Assembly: GCA_964565775.1 (NCBI GenBank)
Contig: CAZMGB010000025.1
Location: 1 to 32,065 of the forward strand
Direction: 5' to 3'
Length of the DNA stretch: 32,065 nucleotides
DNA from: CAZMGB01 sp964565775
GTDB lineage: Bacteria; Chloroflexota; Dehalococcoidia; DSTF01; JALHUB01
Under the pieces are notes generated by a model. It saw nothing but the letters and a program-made list of their open reading frames with translations, was not told the DNA's origin and did no database searches. Made by a program: the position numbers and the translations under genes. This document shows, piece after piece, positions 7,404-14,626 of the stretch (positions within the stretch are counted from its first letter, which is position 1; every line of letters begins with the position of its first letter).

Positions 7404-7775
7404 GTGACGAGCCAGACCATCGAAGAGCTCAGGGAACCCGAAAGTCCTCCGCGCGAGCAACTTGTGTTCAATCTGATTGCCTTTCGGGATGGCCGTGTCC
7501 ATAGGGCCATTTGTCCTGAGTTGGGGATGCTTGTAGTGCGGAATGAATTGACTGAGGCCATGCAAGAACTCGTGGATTTGGTGGTTACATACGTTCACGA
7601 CGGTGTATCTCGTGGCCTCACGTACGAACAACTGCGCAGACCGATTCCGCGTTCAGAAAGCCTAAAATTGTATCTTCTGAAACTCACCCCTCTGATCATT
7701 CAGGGTACCTTGAGGGCTCTGCTTCGCCGCTCTACGAACTTCGATTCATTTGAACTCAGGCACCAAGCAGTATAA
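7404..7775 (+). CDS. HicB-like antitoxin candidate
   Basis: The product is 123 residues from a GTG at 7404 (GGGTGG just upstream); a GTG at 7395 is also in frame. The stretch LVFNLIAFRDGRVHRAICPELGM followed by ELTEAMQELVDLVVTYV matches the HicB pattern of a partial RNase H fold: a strand, a turn, the CPELG-like motif, then a helix starting with a T-E-A element. No clear ribbon-helix-helix or HTH domain is visible at the C-terminus, so how it would bind DNA is unclear. The HicA-like gene follows 7 bp after its stop. The order (antitoxin first) is the reverse of E. coli hicAB. Its GC content is lower than the neighbours. Confidence 0.55.
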   Translation: MTSQTIEELREPESPPREQLVFNLIAFRDGRVHRAICPELGMLVVRNELTEAMQELVDLVVTYVHDGVSRGLTYEQLRRPIPRSESLKLYLLKLTPLIIQGTLRALLRRSTNFDSFELRHQAV

Positions 7776-7782
7776 TGCTTAT

Positions 7783-8115
7783 GTGCCGAAACTCCGCAAG
7801 CTAGTCCTCAAACGCCGCGAACTGATTGCCCTGCTTGAGCACAACGGGTTCGTTGTGGACAAACGGGTGGGCTCAAGCCACATTCGCTACAGAGGCAACG
7901 TGGATGGTCAAGAGAAGTGCGTCGATGTCGATGAGTCGATTGATGATTTCGCCCCTCGTTCGTTCCAGCCCCTCTACTACATAGTCTCCAGCCAGTTAGG
8001 TTTCTTCGGTGAAGTGAATAACCTACCGGCAAAGGTTGGCTGGGAGCGTTTTTACGCTGGTCACCCCGATACGGCACGGAAAGCAAACGTCCCATACAAG
8101 GCGTGGAACGACTAG
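7783..8115 (+). CDS. HicA-like mRNA interferase toxin candidate with long C-terminus
   Basis: The product is 110 residues from a GTG at 7783; a TTG at 7750 would add 11 residues and overlap the upstream gene. The segment RRELIALLEHNGFVVDKRVGSSHIRYRG fits the HicA double-stranded-RNA-binding fold, including the GSxH motif that carries the catalytic histidine (E. coli HicA has GSNH). A C-terminal extension (after SSQLGFF) makes it longer than the usual 60-80 residues. The stop codon at 8113-8115 overlaps the stop of the decayed transposase on the other strand. The last residues may therefore be encoded by the edge of that element. Toxin function is inferred from motif and pairing only. Confidence 0.6.
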   Translation: MPKLRKLVLKRRELIALLEHNGFVVDKRVGSSHIRYRGNVDGQEKCVDVDESIDDFAPRSFQPLYYIVSSQLGFFGEVNNLPAKVGWERFYAGHPDTARKANVPYKAWND

Positions 8116-8372
8116 GCGACGGCCCTTGTACATTGGCGCACCCGCCCGATCTTTCCCGCCTTCGCGTACACCACGGCCGTTACACTTAGTGCCACCAAAC
8201 TCATGGCCAGATGCAGCCAGACTTAGGGCAGGCGCCGAGTCCTTATCGCGTCGGGCTTCCGGTAGGTCTTGAGCCTCCCAAATACCCGCTCCACGGATAC
8301 CCGCTTGTTGTAGAGGTCCTTCCACCGGCGAGAGCCAAATGGAAACGGGCTGCGCCGCTCAGAGTACGGTCA
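8112..8372 (-). pseudogene. decayed transposase, C-terminal fragment
   Basis: Reading the minus strand through two in-frame stops (TGA at 8370-8372, TAA at 8223-8225) gives a recognisable DDE transposase C-terminus. It includes PFPFGSRRWKDLYNKR, then VSVERVFGRLKTYRKP, then HLAMSLVALSVTAVVYAKAG, ending at TAG 8112-8114. The ...RWK-LY--R--VERVF-RLK pattern is typical of IS5/IS1182-like transposases, where the Glu of VERVF is the last catalytic residue. The N-terminal two thirds are missing. The adjoining stretch 8373-8543 shows no convincing coding content or further transposase sequence in the frames I read. The element is dead but explains how foreign DNA reached this spot. Confidence 0.75.
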
Positions 8373-8543
8373 GGACGCCGCACGCCCGCTACTTGACCCC
8401 GGGAGACCAAGCCCATGCGCCGCCGCGACGGCCAGAGATGAAGTTTGGTAGCCTGTCGACAAGCTGTCAGGAGAAAATCGGCCTCTGAGAGAGTTATGCA
8501 CGTTCCATAGGCTCCCGCGAGGTGTGGACGCTGTCCTTCGCGT

Positions 8544-8572
8544 TTGCTCCCTCCGGCCAACTGGGTTAATAT
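8544..8572 (+). promoter_or_regulatory. groESL promoter
   Basis: TTGCTC (8544-8549), a 17-bp spacer and TAATAT (8567-8572) lie immediately before the CIRCE operator. Initiation is predicted near 8580, at the edge of that operator. Confidence 0.6.
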
Positions 8573-8581
8573 TCGGGTGGC

Positions 8582-8608
8582 TTAGCACTCTCGCCTAGAG
8601 AGTGCTAA
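8582..8608 (+). promoter_or_regulatory. CIRCE operator (HrcA-binding site)
   Basis: TTAGCACTC-N9-GAGTGCTAA is an exact match to the CIRCE inverted repeat. HrcA binds it and represses chaperonin genes until heat shock titrates GroEL. It sits just after the promoter and 43 bp before the groES start. hrcA itself is not in the window. Confidence 0.97.
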
Positions 8609-8651
8609 GCCCTTCCCCCTGATGACCAGAACATGGAAGGAGGGTCTTGGA

Positions 8652-8951
8652 GTGGCGTCGAAACTGATTCCGCTGGGGGACCGGATCGTGATCAAGCCGG
8701 TCCTGCAGGAAGAGGTGCTGGCAAGCGGCATCGTCATCCCTGACACTGCCAAGGAGAAGCCGCAGCAGGGCGAGGTGCTGGCCGCTGGCCCCGGTCGCCT
8801 CGATGACAACGGCAAGCGTATCCCCATGGATGTCGCCGTGGGCGACCGCGTCCTCTACGCCAAGTACACGGGGCAGGAGGTCAAGATCGAGCAGGAGGAG
8901 TACATCGTCATCGCCGAGAAGGATGTGCTCTGCAAGGTGAAGGTGAAGTAA
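8652..8951 (+). CDS. groES: co-chaperonin GroES (Cpn10)
   Basis: GroES caps the GroEL ring as a heptamer and encloses unfolded client proteins. The GTG at 8652 is chosen because AAGGAGGG (8637-8644) lies seven bases upstream and it gives 99 residues, the family length. An upstream ATG at 8622 would add ten atypical residues and leave that site inside the gene. Motifs are IPLGDRIVIKP, the mobile loop LASGIVIPDTAKEKPQQGEV, VGDRVLYAKYTGQEVKI and the C-terminal EYIVIAEKDVLCKV. groEL follows after 126 bp in the same operon under CIRCE control. Confidence 0.97.
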   Translation: MASKLIPLGDRIVIKPVLQEEVLASGIVIPDTAKEKPQQGEVLAAGPGRLDDNGKRIPMDVAVGDRVLYAKYTGQEVKIEQEEYIVIAEKDVLCKVKVK

Positions 8952-9077
8952 GCTCTCTCAACCCGTCTCGACCGGAGGCGGTGCGACGGCTGCCTTCGGA
9001 CGGGGGCCTGCTGCGCGCGTCTGCGTCCGGGCCTGCTCAGGCGGATTTGCCTTTGGCGAGGAGGAAGGAAGGATTTC

Positions 9078-10697
9078 ATGGCGAAGCAACTGGTCTTCGA
9101 CGAGGAGGCACGGCGCTCCCTCAAGGACGGCGTGGACGCCCTCGCGGACGCGCTCAAGGTCACGCTGGGCCCCCGCGGTCGTAAGGTAGTACTGGATAAG
9201 AAGTTCGGCGCCCCCGCGGTGGTGGACGACGGCGTCTCCATCGCCAAGGAGATCGAGCTGAAGGACCCGTTCGAGAACATGGGTGCCCAGCTCGCCAAGG
9301 AGGTGGCCACCAAGACCAACGACGTGGCCGGCGACGGCACGACCACGGCCACTGTCCTGGCCCAGGCCATCGTCCGCGAGGGGCTGAGGAACGTGGCCGC
9401 CGGCGCCAACCCTATGGCCCTCAAGCGCGGGCTGGAGAAGGGTGTCGATGTCGTCGTGGAGACGCTGCGGGAGAAGGCTCAGCCCGTGGTCGGCAAGCAG
9501 CAGATCGCCCAGGTGGCCGCCATCTCCGCCGACGAGCAGGAGGTGGGCGACCTCATCGCCGAGGTGATGGAGAAGGTCGGCAAGGACGGCGTCATCACCG
9601 TCGAGGAGTCCAAGGGCCTGCGCATGGAGACGGAGTACGTGGACGGCATGCAGCTCGACCGGGGCTACGTCTCCCCCTACTTCGTCACCAACCCCGAGCG
9701 CATGGAGGCGGTGCTCGAGGAGCCCTACATCCTCATCACCGATAAGAAGATCTCGGCCGTCGCCGATCTTCTCCCCGTCCTTGAGAAGACCCTCCAGGTG
9801 ACCAAGAACTTCGTCATCGTCTGCGACGACTGCGACGGCGAGGCCCTGGCGACGCTGGTGGTGAACAAGCTCCGCGGCACCGTCAACGCCCTTGTGGTGA
9901 AGGCCCCCGGCTTCGGCGACCGCCGCAAGGCGATGCTGGAGGACATCTCCATCCTCACCGGCGGCACCTTCCTCACGGAGGAGATGGGCCGCAAGCTGGA
10001 GAACGCCCAGGTGGCGGACCTCGGGCGCGCCCGCCGCGTCGTCGCCAACAAGGAGGACACGACGATCATCGAGGGCATGGGCAGCGACGAGGCGATCCAG
10101 GCCCGCATCAAGCAGATCAAGGCCCAGGTCGATGACACCACCTCTGAGTTCGACCGCGAGAAGCTCCAGGAGCGTCTGGCGAAGCTGGCCGGCGGCGTCG
10201 CCGTCGTCAAGGTGGGCGCCGCTACCGAGGTGGAGCTGAAGGAGAAGAAGCTCCGCGTCGAGGACGCTCTCTCCGCCACCCGCGCCGCCGTCGAGGAGGG
10301 TATCGTGCCAGGTGGCGGCGTCGCCCTGCTGCGCTGCCAGCCGGCTCTCGACAAGCTGGCGAAGAAGCTGAGCGGCGACGAGAGCACCGGCGTCAGTATC
10401 CTGCGAAAGGCGGTGGAGGAGCCCTTGCGGCTCATCGCCGAGAACGCCGGCAAGGAGGGCTCCGTCATCGTCGACGCTGTCCTCAGGGCGAAGGACCCGG
10501 ACGAGGGCTACGACGCCGTCCGCGAGGAGCAGTGCAACATGTTCGAGCGGGGCATCGTCGACCCGGCGAAGGTGGTGCGCTCCGCCCTCGAGAACGCCGC
10601 CTCGATAGCCGCCATGGTGCTGACGACGGAGACGCTGGTGACGGACATCCCGGAGCCGCCCGCCGCGATGCCGGGGCCGCCGCCGATGGACTACTAG
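9078..10697 (+). CDS. groEL: chaperonin GroEL (Cpn60)
   Basis: The product is 539 residues, close to the 540-550 typical of GroEL, an ATP-driven double-ring folding chamber. The ATG at 9078 has AGGAAGGA upstream. The nucleotide-binding motif GDGTTTATVLAQ includes the catalytic Asp86, and VTLGPRGRKVVLDK and GIVPGGGVALLR are intact. The C-terminus ends PPAAMPGPPPMDY, a proline-rich tail in place of the repeated GGM tail of E. coli GroEL. The 126-bp gap to groES has no separate promoter that I can support. A 12-bp GC hairpin at 10754-10781 probably ends the operon. Confidence 0.97.
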   Translation: MAKQLVFDEEARRSLKDGVDALADALKVTLGPRGRKVVLDKKFGAPAVVDDGVSIAKEIELKDPFENMGAQLAKEVATKTNDVAGDGTTTATVLAQAIVREGLRNVAAGANPMALKRGLEKGVDVVVETLREKAQPVVGKQQIAQVAAISADEQEVGDLIAEVMEKVGKDGVITVEESKGLRMETEYVDGMQLDRGYVSPYFVTNPERMEAVLEEPYILITDKKISAVADLLPVLEKTLQVTKNFVIVCDDCDGEALATLVVNKLRGTVNALVVKAPGFGDRRKAMLEDISILTGGTFLTEEMGRKLENAQVADLGRARRVVANKEDTTIIEGMGSDEAIQARIKQIKAQVDDTTSEFDREKLQERLAKLAGGVAVVKVGAATEVELKEKKLRVEDALSATRAAVEEGIVPGGGVALLRCQPALDKLAKKLSGDESTGVSILRKAVEEPLRLIAENAGKEGSVIVDAVLRAKDPDEGYDAVREEQCNMFERGIVDPAKVVRSALENAASIAAMVLTTETLVTDIPEPPAAMPGPPPMDY

Positions 10698-10712
10698 TCT
10701 GGAAGCTGGAAG

Positions 10713-10739
10713 CTACCTGCCTGCCGGACAGGCAGGTAG
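10713..10739. repeat. perfect hairpin palindrome after groEL
   Basis: CTACCTGCCTG (10713-10723) pairs perfectly with CAGGCAGGTAG (10729-10739) around a five-base loop. It lies 16 bp after the groEL stop with no T-run behind it. It resembles a dispersed palindromic repeat that could also stabilise the mRNA 3' end. Confidence 0.7.
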
Positions 10740-10753
10740 GTTAGATGCTGGAT

Positions 10754-10781
10754 GGGCCGCCCCGATTCGTCGGGGCGGCCC
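10754..10781 (+). terminator. groESL terminator-like hairpin with TTCG loop
   Basis: A perfect 12-bp stem, GGGCCGCCCCGA / TCGGGGCGGCCC, closes a TTCG tetraloop. The sequence behind it (gcttgtgt) is only mildly T-rich. This is a very stable structure and the best terminator candidate for groESL. Confidence 0.6.
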
Positions 10782-10932
10782 GCTTGTGTGGCGTGTGCCC
10801 GCCGTATCCCTTTCTGCGCGATAGTTGGCTAGCTTGCCCGCCGCAGATCGGCACAGACTGGCACCGCTGGCGAAATCAGGTTCGGGCGGTGTGCAATCTG
10901 TGTTGCATCTGTGAGAGTCCGTGGCAACTTGA

Positions 10933-10988
10933 GTAGGGGCAGGGCTTGCCCCTGCCCAGCCCAGGGCGCCTGCAAGAGGCGCCCCTAC
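10933..10988. repeat. 56-bp element with inverted ends and two hairpins
   Basis: The ends GTAGGGGC (10933-10940) and GCCCCTAC (10981-10988) are exact inverse copies. Inside are two stem-loops, GGGCAGGG/CCCTGCCC (10937-10944 with 10950-10957) and GGGCGCCT/AGGCGCCC (10964-10971 with 10977-10984). The final bases supply the stop codon of the minus-strand crotonase gene. It looks like a small non-coding repeat unit and may act as that gene's terminator. Between 10782 and 10932 I see no gene or clear signal. Confidence 0.65.
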
Positions 10989-11830
10989 TTCTTGGTGCGG
11001 TAGTCGCCGAAGGGGCCGTCGCGCTGGTCCAGCGCTTCCTTCACCCCCTTCTCGTCCGCCAGCCGACGCCACGCCAGCCCCTCCGGCGTGTGCCGCATCA
11101 GCCCGTCGAGGATGGAGCCGATGAGCTGGCTCGTGCGCAGCCCCATGTTCTCGTACGCCTGGTTGACCAGCAGCTTCATCGATATGAGCTGCGACGCCGG
11201 GATGTTCGCCATGCGGGCCGCCAGCCCCTCCACCTCCGCCTCCAGTCGGTCGGCGGGCACGGCCTTGTAGATGAGGCCGATGCGCTCCGCCGTCTTGCCG
11301 TCGACGGCGTCGCCGGTGAGGAGGAGGCGCTTCGCCCACTCCAGCCCCAGGCGGTAGATCCACATCGCCGTGGTGGGCGAGCCCCAGACGCGCGCGGGCG
11401 GATAGCCGATCTGCGCGTCCTCAGCGGCGATGATGAGGTCGCTGCACAGCACCATGTCGGTGCCGCCGCCGACGCACCAGCCCTGGACCTGGGCGAGCAC
11501 CGGCTTGCGGCTGTGCCAGAGGCTCATGAAATGCGATACGAAGCGGCTGATGACGCTGTAGTCGACCACGGGGTCCCAGGCCGCCCCGTCTGAGGCGGGC
11601 GCTGCCACACCGCCGAAGGCCTGGGGCGTAAGGTCGTAGCCGGCGCAGAAGGCGCGGCCCGCTCCCCTCAGGATGATGGCCCGCACCTCCGTGTCCTGGT
11701 TCGCCTCACCGACGGCTCTCTCCAACTCCCCCGGCATAGCGGCGCTGATCGCGTTCAGCCGCTCGGGTCGGTTGAGGGTGATGCGGGCGACGCGCTCCGA
11801 CTTGTCGTAGAGGATGGTCTCGTAGCTCAC
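10985..11830 (-). CDS. crotonase-family protein lacking the hydratase glutamates
   Basis: The product is 281 residues from a GTG at 11830, preceded by a near-ideal AGGAGGTGA. The crotonase fold is clear: VARITLNRPERLNAIS, the oxyanion-hole region FCAGYDL and WCVGGGTDMVLCSDLIIA. By motif alignment the two hydratase glutamates are replaced, the first by Asp125 (GGGTD) and the second by Pro145 (IGYPPARVWGSP). It is therefore unlikely to be an ordinary enoyl-CoA hydratase; an isomerase, hydrolase, C-C lyase or other CoA-thioester activity is possible. The next genes upstream in its probable operon encode an OsmC-like protein and an M16 peptidase. Its stop codon lies in a palindromic repeat. Confidence 0.85.
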   Translation of the reverse strand: MSYETILYDKSERVARITLNRPERLNAISAAMPGELERAVGEANQDTEVRAIILRGAGRAFCAGYDLTPQAFGGVAAPASDGAAWDPVVDYSVISRFVSHFMSLWHSRKPVLAQVQGWCVGGGTDMVLCSDLIIAAEDAQIGYPPARVWGSPTTAMWIYRLGLEWAKRLLLTGDAVDGKTAERIGLIYKAVPADRLEAEVEGLAARMANIPASQLISMKLLVNQAYENMGLRTSQLIGSILDGLMRHTPEGLAWRRLADEKGVKEALDQRDGPFGDYRTKK

Positions 11831-11903
11831 AGGTCACCTCCTGTCGGCGCTCGACTGGGGGTTGCAGGTCGAAACGCTGTGGGCGTCTCGGCAGGCCTGC
11901 CGG

Positions 11904-12323
11904 CTAGGCGGGGTCGATGCGGAAGGAGCTGACGATGCGGGCGCGGCCGCTGATCGTGGCTCCCACCGAGCAGTACTTGGTCTCGGCCAGCTCCACGGCG
12001 CGCCGCACTCGCTTCTCGTCCAGGTCGTGGCCCCGGAACAGGTACTCGATGCGGATCTCGGTGAAGGGCCAGGGCGGCTCCGGCTCCTGACTGCCCTCCA
12101 CCTTGATCCGGAGGTCCGTGAGCCGCTGGCGCCCCTTGCGCAGGATGTCAAGGATGTCGTAGGCGGTGCAGCCGGCGAGCGAGGCGAGGAGCAGGTTGAC
12201 GGGCTTGAAGCCACGCCAGGACGTCTCGCCCCCGCCGGGAGCGTCGATGACGATGGCCTGCCCGCCCTCGTCGACGGCGACGAGCTGATGTCCGTCGATC
12301 CACTCCAGGTAGGCTGATGGCAC
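11904..12323 (-). CDS. OsmC/Ohr-family peroxiredoxin-like protein
   Basis: The product is 139 residues from a GTG at 12323, 18 bp after the M16 peptidase stop. The ribosome-binding site is weak. OsmC-type proteins reduce organic hydroperoxides with two cysteines. Here they are Cys52 in LLASLAGCTAYD and Cys118 in ETKYCSVGATISG, at the family positions. KPVNLLLASLAGC is the usual helix around the first cysteine. The protein is closest in layout to the general OsmC (YhfA-like) branch; Ohr and OsmC proper cannot be separated by eye. The 73 bp to the crotonase start hold no clear promoter. Confidence 0.88.
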   Translation of the reverse strand: MPSAYLEWIDGHQLVAVDEGGQAIVIDAPGGGETSWRGFKPVNLLLASLAGCTAYDILDILRKGRQRLTDLRIKVEGSQEPEPPWPFTEIRIEYLFRGHDLDEKRVRRAVELAETKYCSVGATISGRARIVSSFRIDPA

Positions 12324-12341
12324 CGGCTTTGCCCAGAGGGG

Positions 12342-13625
12342 CTACAGCTTCAAGAGGGCGGCGAATCGCTGCTCGCTCTTGAAAGGCCCGACCACGGCGA
12401 GGTTCAACTGGTCCGTTACGAGCAGCTCCTCGGCCACCCGCGTCAGGTGGTCGGCGGTCAGGCCGTCCAGGATGTCGACCACTTCGTCGGCGGTGCGGAC
12501 GCGGCCCGTGAGCATCTCCTGTCCGCCCAGCCAGCCGGAGACACCGCGGGTGTCCTCCATGCGCAGAAGGAGACGGCCCTTGGAGAGCTCCTTGGCCTTG
12601 GTGAGCTCCTCCTCCGGTATGCCTTCGCGCAGGCGTACCAGCTCCGCCAGGAGGGCACGCACCGTTTCATGGGCATTGGCCGGGTCGACGCCGGCATAGA
12701 TGGCGAAGGAGCCGGCGTCCAGGAAGTGGCTGACGTAGCTGTGCACGTCGTAGCAAAGGCCGCGGCGCTCGCGCAGCTCCATGAAGAGGCGGCTGCTCAT
12801 TCCCTCGCCCAGGACCACGCTCAGGAGGTCGAGAGCGTAGCGGTCCGGGTGCTGGCTCGAGAGGCCACGCACGGCGAGCGACAGGTGGGCCTGCTCGGTC
12901 TTCTTGAAGCGGATAGCCGAGCGTGGCCCCGACCGGCCGTTGACGGCGGGAAACCAGCCGTGGGGGACGCCCCGTTCCCAGTCGCCGAGGGCCTCTTCGA
13001 TGAGCGCCTCGACCTCCTCGTGGGAGACGTTGCCCGCCACGCTGATCACGGTGTTATTGGGCACGTACTGGCGGTGCAGATAGTCGAGAGCCATCTCGCG
13101 GGTGATGCCGGCCACGGATTCGGCGTTGCCGGCCACGTCCCACCCTAGCTGCTGATCGGGCCACAACACTTCGTCGATGAGGATGTCGACCTGCTGCGAC
13201 GGCGAATCGGCTACCATCGCCAGCTCCTCAAGGACGACCTTCCGCTCCTTTTCCATTTCCTCGGGGGCGAACAGGGGCGAGCGCATCATTTCGACGAGGA
13301 CGTCGAGAGCCAGCTCCAAGTGGGGCCGGGCGACCTTGCAGTAGTAAACGGTCAGCTCGCGGTCGGTGCCGGCATTGAGGATGCCGCCGACGCCATCGAT
13401 GACCTCAGAGATCTGGCGGGGGGTGGGCCGCTTCTCCGTGCCCTTGAAGCAGAGATGCTCGACGAAGTGGGAGATGCCGGCCTCGACGGGCCGCTCGTAG
13501 CGAGAACCGGCGCCGACATAGGCGCTGACGCTGACCGAGCGCGTATGCGGCATGGGCGCGGTGATGATGCGCAGGCCGTTGGCGAGCGTGCTCTTGTAGA
13601 ACGGTTTGTATCTCACGCCACCCAT
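12342..13625 (-). CDS. M16-family zinc metallopeptidase
   Basis: The product is 427 residues from the ATG at 13625; a TTG at 13652 would add nine. The inverted zinc motif HFVEH (His53, Glu56, His57) with the distal glutamate about 76 residues on (VVLEEL) and NAGTDRELTVYY define an active M16B peptidase of the processing-peptidase/PqqL type. The C-terminal half has the usual second, inactive domain, including GLCYDVHSYVSHFLDAGSF. Such proteins degrade or process peptides; the substrate is unknown. In many bacteria the gene follows pnp, which is not seen here. It starts the probable run M16, OsmC-like, crotonase. Confidence 0.92.
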   Translation of the reverse strand: MGGVRYKPFYKSTLANGLRIITAPMPHTRSVSVSAYVGAGSRYERPVEAGISHFVEHLCFKGTEKRPTPRQISEVIDGVGGILNAGTDRELTVYYCKVARPHLELALDVLVEMMRSPLFAPEEMEKERKVVLEELAMVADSPSQQVDILIDEVLWPDQQLGWDVAGNAESVAGITREMALDYLHRQYVPNNTVISVAGNVSHEEVEALIEEALGDWERGVPHGWFPAVNGRSGPRSAIRFKKTEQAHLSLAVRGLSSQHPDRYALDLLSVVLGEGMSSRLFMELRERRGLCYDVHSYVSHFLDAGSFAIYAGVDPANAHETVRALLAELVRLREGIPEEELTKAKELSKGRLLLRMEDTRGVSGWLGGQEMLTGRVRTADEVVDILDGLTADHLTRVAEELLVTDQLNLAVVGPFKSEQRFAALLKL

Positions 13626-13737
13626 TGTAGGGACGCGTTTTTCGAGGGTCAATCACGCCCTGACGCCTGCGTCCGGCCGGGCGGATTCGCATCTTCAGCC
13701 GAGGGCTGATTCGCCTCTGACGAGGGCGAACGGGGCC

Positions 13738-14376
13738 TCACGAACTCTCCCATAGCACGTCGCCGCAGAGGTCGGGCGGGTGCTCGCGGGAGGCGAAGAC
13801 GGCGTACTCCTTCTTCGACCGGCCGATGGTGGTGTCGTCGCCGTGGCCGGTGTAGACGTGTGTGTCGTCCGGCAGGGTGTAGAGGCGGTCCAGAATGGAA
13901 CGGATCTCCTGCTGGAGGTCCTCCGGCTTGTTGGTGCGCCCCGGTCCGCCGGGGAAGAGGGTGTCACCGGCGATGAGGTGCCTGCCCGTAAGGAGGCAGA
14001 TGCTGCCGGGCGTGTGGCCGGGGGTGTGGATTACCCGCAGACGGACCCCGCCAACCACCAGCTCGTCGCCGTCGGAAAGCGTGCGGTCCACCTTGTCGGC
14101 CTGCGCTTCCCGGTCGGCCTCGTGGCAGTAGACGGGGGCGCCCGTGCGCTCCTTGAGCAGATCGATGGAGGCCCAGTGGTCGGGGTGGTGGTGGGTGACG
14201 ACGATGGCGCTGACTTTCGTGCGTTTGGCGGCGTTCAGGATCTTCTCCCCCTCGAAGGAAGCGTCGACGATCAGAGACTCGTTGCTTTCGCGGTCGATGA
14301 CGACGTAGGCGTTGTTGGAGAAGGGGCCCAGGGGGCCGACCTTGACGATGCGGACGTCGCTCTTCTTCGGGCTCAC
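13738..14376 (-). CDS. metallo-beta-lactamase-fold hydrolase (glyoxalase II-like)
   Basis: The product is 212 residues from a GTG at 14376 with AAGGAGAG upstream. It has the full MBL zinc set: THHHPDH (His62, His64, Asp66, His67), HTPGHTPGS (His121), AGDTLF (Asp138) and YTGHGDDT (His178). Length and motif order match glyoxalase II-type thioesterases that hydrolyse S-acyl-glutathione or similar thiol esters; the real substrate is unknown. It is led by a strong promoter whose spacer holds a perfect palindrome, suggesting inducible control. The following 112 bp to the M16 start (13626-13737) contain no clear feature. Confidence 0.88.
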   Translation of the reverse strand: MSPKKSDVRIVKVGPLGPFSNNAYVVIDRESNESLIVDASFEGEKILNAAKRTKVSAIVVTHHHPDHWASIDLLKERTGAPVYCHEADREAQADKVDRTLSDGDELVVGGVRLRVIHTPGHTPGSICLLTGRHLIAGDTLFPGGPGRTNKPEDLQQEIRSILDRLYTLPDDTHVYTGHGDDTTIGRSKKEYAVFASREHPPDLCGDVLWESS

Positions 14377-14434
14377 GGCTCTCTCCTTCGAAGGCCATGC
14401 GGTGCAAGGGTGATGGCGGGCTGCGGTGTCGGCG

Positions 14435-14463
14435 AGGATAGCAGACGCCGTCTGTGGTGTCAA
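14435..14463 (-). promoter_or_regulatory. promoter with spacer dyad for the MBL-fold hydrolase
   Basis: On the minus strand TTGACA (14458-14463), a 17-bp spacer and TATCCT (14435-14440) make a strong promoter. The spacer contains the perfect dyad CAGACG-N-CGTCTG (14442-14454), a likely repressor site. The predicted leader is about 50 nt. Confidence 0.65.
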
Positions 14464-14552
14464 AGGCCGCTGTCACCGAGCGCATATCTGAAGCGTAGCA
14501 GGCGTGCGAGCCGTTCTGTTGCTACCCTTCGGATTCGGCGACCGCCGCTGAA

Positions 14553-14582
14553 TTGCGTGCCTTGGCGATCTGGGTGTACAAT
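14553..14582 (+). promoter_or_regulatory. promoter of the DUF3303-like gene
   Basis: TTGCGT (14553-14558), an 18-bp spacer and TACAAT (14577-14582) precede the ATG at 14627. Initiation is expected near 14589. Confidence 0.5.
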
Positions 14583-14626
14583 CGACACAAGCAAGTGGGC
14601 CAATATGGCGGGAACGGGCAGTCGAG

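Noticed and set aside
9725..10468. 247-codon Ser/Arg-rich open frame opposite groEL
   Set aside because: It is an antisense shadow of a conserved GroEL sequence.
10820..10930. Possible tRNA or small RNA after groEL
   Set aside because: No cloverleaf, no TTCGA loop and no CCA-proximal stem could be formed; only loose CTGTG-type repeats are visible.
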